Origin: DASWED01 sp036394995
GTDB taxonomy: Bacteria; Actinomycetota; UBA4738; JACQTL01
Length of the DNA: 64,000 nt
Reading direction: 5' to 3'
NCBI GenBank assembly: GCA_036394995.1
Contig: DASWED010000114.1
Location: 1-64,000 of the forward strand
This document shows positions 58,962 to 64,000 of this stretch, piece after piece. Every line of letters starts with the position of its first letter. The stretch's first letter is position 1. Position numbers and translations under genes: made by a program. The notes beneath the pieces are model-generated. The model worked only from the letters and a program-made list of their open reading frames with translations. It was not told the origin of the DNA and ran no database searches.

Positions 58962-60005
58962 CTACCCTGCGGTGACCCCGGTCGTGATCGAACCGTCGAT
59001 GATGCCGGCCGCGGTCTCGTCGCCCTTGGCCTTCACCTCGGCGGGCAGGTTGTACGCGTCGTTGAACTCGATGACCTCGCCGCCGTTGGCAAGGTTGACG
59101 TCGAAGCTCTCGCCGCCCAGCTTGCCGGCTCGGATGTTGTCGATGATCTGCTTCAGCACGACCTCCCAGTGGTAGACCTGCGAGGCCACCACGACCTCCG
59201 GAGCGAGCGACGTCTGGTTCGACTGGGTGCCGAACCATGCGACGTTGTTCTCCTTGGCCACGCCGACGGCCCCGACCACCATCTGGGCGGTCCCGGTCAT
59301 GACGTCGGCGTTCGCGGCCACGAAGCTCCGAGCGGCCTCGGCCGCCAGCGCCGTGTCGCTGAACGAGCCGGTGTAGTTCACGTGCACCTTCACCGAGCTG
59401 TCCTCCGCTTCGGCTCCCGCCTTGAACCCGTCCACGTACAGCTGGGCGTCGCCGACCTCGATCGGTCCGACCACGCCCATGACCTTGCTCGTGGACAGGG
59501 CCGCGGCCATGGTCCCCATGACGTAGCCGCCCTGGTCCGACGAGGCCGAGTACGCGTACACGTTGTCGAGTCCGAACGTGTCGCCGGCCGTGCCCCAGGC
59601 GAACGACACGTCGGGGAAGTCCGCGGCGATCTGCTCCACCGATCCGCCGTACTGCGACCCGTGGGCGATGACGAGGTCATAGCCCTGCTGGGCGTAGTTG
59701 CGGATGGCGGCTGCGGCGTCCTCCACCACGAACTGGTTGTCGGACACCGCGATCTCGAGGCTCTCCGGCCCCTTCAGCGTGTTCAGCGCGTCGACCATCG
59801 ACTGCGTGAACGCAAGGTCGTTCGGCGCGCTCGGCGCGATGACGGCCACCTTCAGCGGGGTGACCGCAGGCGCGGGCGACTCCGCCGCCGACGTCGCGGG
59901 CGGCTCGGTCGTGTTGTTGTTGCTCCCGCCGCCCCCACAGGCCACGGCGACCAGGGCCACCGTCGCCACCGCGGCGATCAGCGCTACGGTTCTGAACCTT
60001 CTCAT
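58962..60005 (-). CDS. BMP-family substrate-binding lipoprotein
   Basis: The product has 347 aa. A strong GGGAGGAG precedes the ATG, and the N-terminus is a lipoprotein signal with lipobox VAVAC followed by GGGGSNNNTTEPP. The mature domain matches Bmp/PnrA-like proteins: LKVAVIAPSAPNDLAFTQSM, NYAQQGYDLVIAHGSQYGGS, FPDVSFAWGTAGDT, SDQGGYVMGTMAAALSTSK, GDAQLYVDGFKAGAEAEDSS and DVMTGTAQMVVGAVGVAKEN. Such receptors bind purine nucleosides or related ligands. It lies between the permease and ATPase genes. Confidence 0.93.
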   Translation of the reverse strand: MRRFRTVALIAAVATVALVAVACGGGGSNNNTTEPPATSAAESPAPAVTPLKVAVIAPSAPNDLAFTQSMVDALNTLKGPESLEIAVSDNQFVVEDAAAAIRNYAQQGYDLVIAHGSQYGGSVEQIAADFPDVSFAWGTAGDTFGLDNVYAYSASSDQGGYVMGTMAAALSTSKVMGVVGPIEVGDAQLYVDGFKAGAEAEDSSVKVHVNYTGSFSDTALAAEAARSFVAANADVMTGTAQMVVGAVGVAKENNVAWFGTQSNQTSLAPEVVVASQVYHWEVVLKQIIDNIRAGKLGGESFDVNLANGGEVIEFNDAYNLPAEVKAKGDETAAGIIDGSITTGVTAG

Positions 60006-60064
60006 CTCTCCTCCCCCTTCCGGGACGTTCGCTGGAATTCCGTTCGTGGTGCCACTGCGATCGC

Positions 60065-60997
60065 TCACCCCCCTCGTTCGTACGGTCTGGCAAGCGCCGC
60101 CGGCTGACGGAACCGCCGGGCCACCACCACCAGGGCCGCCACCGTGATCACGGCCGGCGCCATGGCGGCGAGGTTCGAGGCGCTCCGCGGGATGATCCCC
60201 AGCGTGTTCCATGTGAGGACGGTGGCCGCCACCATCCCGTAGAGCAGCGACCCCGCCATCACCCAGGCCGGTCGCCACGCGCCGAAGTACACGAGGGCCA
60301 CCGCGATGAACCCCTGTCCCTGGGTCAGGTTCTGCTGGAAGGTCCCGTACTGGAGGGCCAGCGCGGCGCCGGCCACTCCCGCCAACGTGCTGCCGGTGAG
60401 CACCGCGGAGTACCGGATGCGGGCCACGCTCACGCCGAGGCTGTCCGCCGCGGCGGGGTTCTCGCCGACCGCCTGGACCTTCATGCCGTACGTCGTCCGG
60501 TACAGCACGAACGCCAGGACCGGAACCAGCAGGAACGCCAGGTACGCCAGCAGGTTCGCCTGGAAGAACATCTTGCCCACCGTCGGGATGGATGCCAGCC
60601 CCGGGACCTTCATCGTGGGGAGCGTCGAGACGGGGATGGGGGTCCCCACGAGCTTCTGGAACAGCAGGTCGCTCATCCCGAGGCCGAACAGGAACACGCC
60701 GATCCCGCTGATGCCCTGCTCCGCCTTGAACGTGACGCTGACCACGGCGGTGACCAGCCCCATGATCAGCCCCACGAGGGCCCCCACCAGCACCGCCAGC
60801 ACCAGGTTGTGGGTGTGGAGCTCCGTGTAGTACGCCCCGAACGCCCCCAGGAGCATGATCCCGTCCACGCCCAGGTTCAGCACCCCGCTGCGCTGGCCCA
60901 TGGTCTCGCCCAGGCTGGCCAGCAGGAACGGCGTGGACAGGCGGATCCCCGAGGCCACCGTCGCGGTGAGCACCGAGAGCGTGAAGAACTGCCTCAT
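60065..60997 (-). CDS. Nucleoside/sugar ABC transporter permease (BmpC/YufQ type)
   Basis: This 310-aa protein has about nine hydrophobic helices. Family motifs: STPFLLASLGETMGQRSGVL, NLGVDGIMLLGAFGAYY, the conserved VGENPAAADSLGVSVARIRY loop, and GQGFIAVALVYFGAWRPAWV. Its ATG overlaps the stop of the first permease gene (ATGA). It pairs with that permease. Confidence 0.93.
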   Translation of the reverse strand: MRQFFTLSVLTATVASGIRLSTPFLLASLGETMGQRSGVLNLGVDGIMLLGAFGAYYTELHTHNLVLAVLVGALVGLIMGLVTAVVSVTFKAEQGISGIGVFLFGLGMSDLLFQKLVGTPIPVSTLPTMKVPGLASIPTVGKMFFQANLLAYLAFLLVPVLAFVLYRTTYGMKVQAVGENPAAADSLGVSVARIRYSAVLTGSTLAGVAGAALALQYGTFQQNLTQGQGFIAVALVYFGAWRPAWVMAGSLLYGMVAATVLTWNTLGIIPRSASNLAAMAPAVITVAALVVVARRFRQPAALARPYERGG

Positions 60998-62286
60998 TCC
61001 TCGGCCACCTCCCTGACCGGTTCCGCCCCGGTCGGTGGCGCGGCGCGGGAGATGGCTCCGGGGTCGCCCTTCCCGTCGAGCTCCGGCGGCGCGACGGACG
61101 GGCTCCCGTGGACGTCGGGGGCGACCCCCAGGTGCAGGCGGGCCCGGCGGCGGGCGTGGTCGATGGACACCACGAACACCACCACCAGCCCGTTGAGGGC
61201 CACGATGAGCGCCGTGGGGACCTGGACCGCGATCTGCACGGCGTTCCCCCCGACCAGCAGCCCGCCGAAGATGAACGCCGAGGCGATCGTGAAGATGGGG
61301 CTGAGCCCGCCGAACAGGGCGGCCACGATGCCGTTGAACCCGGCCGAGCCGGTGAACCCGGTGGCGCTCCCGTCCGTGACCATGCGGTGCGACGCGCTGC
61401 CGAACACCAGGATGGCGCCGGCCAGGCCGGACATGGCGCCGGCGAGCGTCATGGCCAGGGTCATGGTCCGCTTCACCGGTATCCCGGCGTAGGCCGCCGC
61501 CTCCCGGGACAGCCCGACCGCCCGCAGCCGGAACCCCAGGCCGGTCCGCCACAGCAGCACGTACACCGCCCCCGCCGCCAGGAGCGCGACGATGACGCCG
61601 GCGTGCAGTTGCGTCCCGTGCACGAGCACCGGCAGGTCGGCGTTCGGGGAGAGCCGCCTGGTCTGGGGGATCCGGGCGAACACGGCGGACTGCGTGTGGT
61701 CGATGAGGGGGTTGGCCAGCAGGTAGTTCATGAGCTGGACCGCGACGATGTTCAGCATGATCGTGCTGAGGATCTCGTTGACGTTCAGGTACGCCTTCAG
61801 CGCGCCGGGGATGGCTCCCCACACCGCCCCGCCGGCCGCGCCGGCCAGGAGCACCAGCGGGATCAGCACCGGCCCGGGGAGGTCGGGCAGGGCCAGGGCG
61901 GTGACGGTCGAGGCCAGGCCCCCCATGACGATCTGGCCCTCCCCGCCGATGTTCAGGACGTTCGCCCGGAACGCGATGCAGATCCCCACGCCCACCAGCA
62001 GCAGCGGGATCGCCTTCGTCGCGGTGTTCACCAGCCCGTCGGTGCTGCCGAACGCGCCCTTCAGCAGGGCCCGGTACGCAGTGAACGGATTGGCCCCGAG
62101 GGCCCACAGCATGAAGGCGCCGACCACCAGAGCCCCGAGCGCCGCGAGGGGGATGGCGAACCAGCTGAGCAGGAACCGCCGCCAGTCCCGGGGGGAGGCG
62201 CCTCTCGCGGTCCCCCGTTTCGGTCCGGGTTCCGGCGAGGCCGGCGAGCGCACGCTGTTCGATCGAACGATCCCGCTGTCGTCCAC
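60994..62286 (-). CDS. Nucleoside/sugar ABC transporter permease (BmpB/YufP type)
   Basis: This 430-aa permease has a hydrophilic N-terminal extension of ~35 residues, then about ten TM helices. Signatures: GICIAFRANVLNIGGEGQIV, NEILSTIMLNIVAVQLMNYL, RAVGLSREAAAYAGIPVKRT, TGSAGFNGIVAALFGGLSPI. A ~60-residue Pro-rich cytoplasmic tail follows the last helix. First gene of the importer operon, divergent from the propeller gene at 62491; the 204-base gap between them holds no other gene I can see. Confidence 0.92.
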   Translation of the reverse strand: MDDSGIVRSNSVRSPASPEPGPKRGTARGASPRDWRRFLLSWFAIPLAALGALVVGAFMLWALGANPFTAYRALLKGAFGSTDGLVNTATKAIPLLLVGVGICIAFRANVLNIGGEGQIVMGGLASTVTALALPDLPGPVLIPLVLLAGAAGGAVWGAIPGALKAYLNVNEILSTIMLNIVAVQLMNYLLANPLIDHTQSAVFARIPQTRRLSPNADLPVLVHGTQLHAGVIVALLAAGAVYVLLWRTGLGFRLRAVGLSREAAAYAGIPVKRTMTLAMTLAGAMSGLAGAILVFGSASHRMVTDGSATGFTGSAGFNGIVAALFGGLSPIFTIASAFIFGGLLVGGNAVQIAVQVPTALIVALNGLVVVFVVSIDHARRRARLHLGVAPDVHGSPSVAPPELDGKGDPGAISRAAPPTGAEPVREVAEE

Positions 62287-62490
62287 CCGTGCCCTCCGGC
62301 ATCCACCCCAGAACGAACGCCCTCAGCATGCCCGGAGGGGGGGTCGCCGGCGACGGGGCAATGGTCCCGTCGGATGGGGGCCGGTGGACCTGCCTTCCGC
62401 ACGTCGTCTCCGGCGGTCCGAGCGCGCCCGGCGGGATATTCGCGGCCGATTACCTGCCCGGAACCGCGAGAGCGGTGTACAAGTCTTGCC

Positions 62491-63903
62491 ATGGGGATGT
62501 GGGAGGGGCCGTGGTCCAGGAAGGCCGCCCGCCGGCGGCTGTGGCTCCAGGTGGTGGCGGCGTTCGCGTTCCTGGCCCTGGCCGGGGGCGCCGTGTTCGT
62601 GGTGGCGGTGGTCCTGCCGAACAAGGTCCGGGAGACTGGCGCCCCGCCGACGCGGTCACCCAGCCCCACCATCACCACGCGCGCGCCGCTCCCGGGCTGC
62701 CAGACCACTGGATTCACCGACTGGGAGGACATGGGGACGGTGGCCTGGGTGGCCGGCGGCGAGCTCCACGTGCTCGACCTGCCGACGTGCCGCGAACGGA
62801 CGCTGGTGCCGGAGGGGGCGTCGCCGCCGGTGCGGTTCAGCACGGACGGCCGGTGGATCGCGTACGGCGGCGGGGCGGTGATCCCCGCGACCGGGGGAAA
62901 CCCGGTGCTCGTGCCGGGCGGGGCCCGGTCGTGGGCGTGGTCGCCGATGGACGTTCAGCTCGGCGTCGTGACTCCCGGCGGCGGCCTCGAGGTGTTCTCC
63001 CCGCGCGAACGGGCCCCGGCCCCCAGCCCGGGGGGCGGGAAGCGGGCCAAGGCATCGGTCGAGTTCGGGCAGCCCCGGAGGATCCTGGCCGACGGAGCCG
63101 GGGCCGGTCATCTGCTGTGGAGCCCGGACGCGGCGCGGATCGCGCTGGACGGCCCCGGCAAGGTGATGGTCGTCGACGTCGCCTCCGCCGAGCCCCGAAC
63201 CGTCTTCTCCACGACAGGCCCGGTGCCCCAAGTGGCGGGCTGGTCCCCGGATTCGAACTGGGTCCTGTTCTGGGCCACCCCGCTGGGGCAGAAGCCGGGG
63301 AAGGTGGCCGGCCGGGCCCTCGACGCCGCGCCGGCCGGCGGCGGGCCCTGGCAGAACGTCTTCAGCCAGATGCTGCCGTACGGGGACTTCGTGTCCAGCT
63401 GCGGGAAGTCCCTGGCCGTGTCCGTCGGGGGTCGCCGCGGCGTGAGCGAGGGCAAGCAGATCGTGATCACCGGCCCCTCGAGCTGGAAGTTCCGGAACGT
63501 GACGGCCGACTACCTCAGGAGCTGGATCTGGCCGGCGTGCTCGCCGGACGGGACCTGGCTCGCCGCCACGGCCACCGCGAACCACCCCGAGACGAGCGAT
63601 GCCTCGGGGGTCCGCTCCCTGTGGGTCATCGCGACCGACGGGTCGAAGCGGGCCAAGATCGAACCGCCCGAGCTGGGAGCCCTGGAGACGCCGCGTTGGT
63701 CGGGGAACGGCCGGACGCTCCTCGTGGTGGTCCGGACCGAGCCGACCTGGGCGGCCCCGGGCACGCTGACCCTGGTGGAGGTCGATCCGAAGACCGGCAA
63801 GGAGGTCCACCGGGCGGGTCTCGGCGTCAGCCTGGGACCGGCGGAGGGTCCCGGCGGCCACCAGCTGTGGACCCTCGTCTCCGACTGGTACCGGCCGGCC
63901 TGA
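62491..63903 (+). CDS. Membrane-anchored WD40/PD40-like propeller protein
   Basis: The product has 470 aa. A single N-terminal TM helix (VVAAFAFLALAGGAVFVVAV) and a Pro/Thr/Ser linker anchor an extracytoplasmic domain made of TolB-like strands: VRFSTDGRWIAYGGG, LLWSPDAARIALDGPGKVMV, VAGWSPDSNWVLFWA, IWPACSPDGTWLAATATA and PRWSGNGRTLLVVV. Two cysteines (CQTTGFTDW, LPTCRERT) may form a disulfide. ATG 62491 has no clear ribosome site. No catalytic motif is seen; a binding or scaffold role is likely. Confidence 0.82.
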   Translation: MGMWEGPWSRKAARRRLWLQVVAAFAFLALAGGAVFVVAVVLPNKVRETGAPPTRSPSPTITTRAPLPGCQTTGFTDWEDMGTVAWVAGGELHVLDLPTCRERTLVPEGASPPVRFSTDGRWIAYGGGAVIPATGGNPVLVPGGARSWAWSPMDVQLGVVTPGGGLEVFSPRERAPAPSPGGGKRAKASVEFGQPRRILADGAGAGHLLWSPDAARIALDGPGKVMVVDVASAEPRTVFSTTGPVPQVAGWSPDSNWVLFWATPLGQKPGKVAGRALDAAPAGGGPWQNVFSQMLPYGDFVSSCGKSLAVSVGGRRGVSEGKQIVITGPSSWKFRNVTADYLRSWIWPACSPDGTWLAATATANHPETSDASGVRSLWVIATDGSKRAKIEPPELGALETPRWSGNGRTLLVVVRTEPTWAAPGTLTLVEVDPKTGKEVHRAGLGVSLGPAEGPGGHQLWTLVSDWYRPA

Positions 63904-63918
63904 GGACGCCGCCGCCCG

Positions 63919-64000
63919 CTACCGGGCCAGCCGGTCCCGCGCGCCCCCCAGGAACCGCTCTCGGTCCACGACCACCCGTCGATGCCGTCCCCGGGCCACC
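63919..64000 (-). CDS. 3' end of an unidentified gene (5' part outside the window)
   Basis: On the minus strand an open frame ends at 63919, reading ...GRHRRVVVDRERFLGGARDR followed by LAR and a stop. Codon third positions are GC-rich as in real genes, and the frame is convergent with the propeller gene. The visible ~26 codons are too few to name a family. Confidence 0.35.
   Translation of the reverse strand, partial: VARGRHRRVVVDRERFLGGARDRLAR

Noticed and set aside
61108..62490. Upstream extension of the propeller gene at 62491 through the permease gene
   Set aside because: The extension is antisense to a clear ABC permease; the TM anchor begins at ATG 62491.
1..64000. tRNA, rRNA, insertion sequences, integrases, prophage genes, CRISPR-Cas or other defence islands
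   Set aside because: I looked in all intergenic gaps and coding regions and saw no supporting motif; gaps are mostly under 200 bases.

Overview
This window is about 70% GC by eye, densely packed, and rich in GTG starts and 4-base stop/start overlaps. It carries actinobacterial hallmarks: a LAL-type LuxR regulator, several TANNNT -10 boxes 6-8 bases before a start codon (leaderless transcripts), a TPP riboswitch in front of a CytX-like carrier, and a PaaABCD phenylacetyl-CoA epoxidase. I read it as chromosome of a free-living, heterotrophic, probably uncultured or deep-branching actinomycete. The sequence alone does not fix the order or genus. I see no rRNA, tRNA, CRISPR array, insertion sequence or prophage.

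Layout. 0-1.5 kb: the end of an OmpR-type response regulator and its sensor kinase. 1.7-9.7 kb: a secreted lactonase-like propeller, a TetR regulator with a membrane-anchored PQQ-type sugar dehydrogenase, a reverse-transsulfuration operon (cbs, a DUF429 protein, a PLP gamma-lyase/synthase) and a second sugar dehydrogenase. 9.8-20.3 kb: histidine utilisation genes (hutU, a HutF-like amidohydrolase, hutH, hutI) on alternating strands, interleaved with a small coiled-coil membrane protein, a delta-60 repeat protein, an MMPL transporter and an orphan 140-aa protein. 20.4-23.4 kb: an MFS carrier, a DUF2269-like membrane protein, a SRPBCC protein and a decayed PadR/membrane-protein locus. 23.4-30.8 kb: an aldehyde dehydrogenase and paaA, paaB, paaC, paaD, with a 2.7-kb antisense ELWxxDGT gene between paaA and paaB and an amidohydrolase remnant between paaB and paaC. 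30.9-36 kb: a secreted cupredoxin/Calx-beta/RTX-like protein and an OpuC-type osmolyte ABC transporter. 36-41.8 kb: DUF1684, a DHA2 MFS pump, a PaaG-type isomerase and an orphan CoxL-like molybdoenzyme subunit. 41.8-46 kb: the TPP riboswitch with cytX and a secreted propeller-SGNH hydrolase. 46-49.6 kb: a LAL-type LuxR regulator bracketed by two inverted copies of one promoter module, one facing a 34-codon ORF and the other a DUF4242 gene. 49.6-57.4 kb: a cupin, leucyl aminopeptidase, LmbE-type deacetylase, SnoaL-like protein, methyltransferase, ThDP lyase and an ECF sigma/anti-sigma-like pair. 57.4-62.3 kb: a complete BMP-type nucleoside/sugar ABC importer. The window ends with another membrane-anchored propeller protein and the tail of an unidentified gene.

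How the parts fit. The visible metabolism suggests scavenging of amino acids, aromatics and nucleosides. HutH-HutU-HutI take histidine to formiminoglutamate, and the HutF-like enzyme may continue from there. PaaABC with PaaD epoxidises phenylacetyl-CoA and PaaG isomerises the epoxide; the aldehyde dehydrogenase could supply phenylacetate. Cbs plus the gamma-lyase make cysteine from homocysteine. Eight proteins are exported or membrane-anchored repeat or propeller proteins, an unusually high share.

Most unusual: (1) the duplicated promoter and 14-bp dyad flanking the LuxR gene; (2) the paa operon split by an antisense repeat-protein gene, with paaB and paaC having acquired what look like their own leaderless promoters; (3) several gene remnants visible only as short homologous tails.
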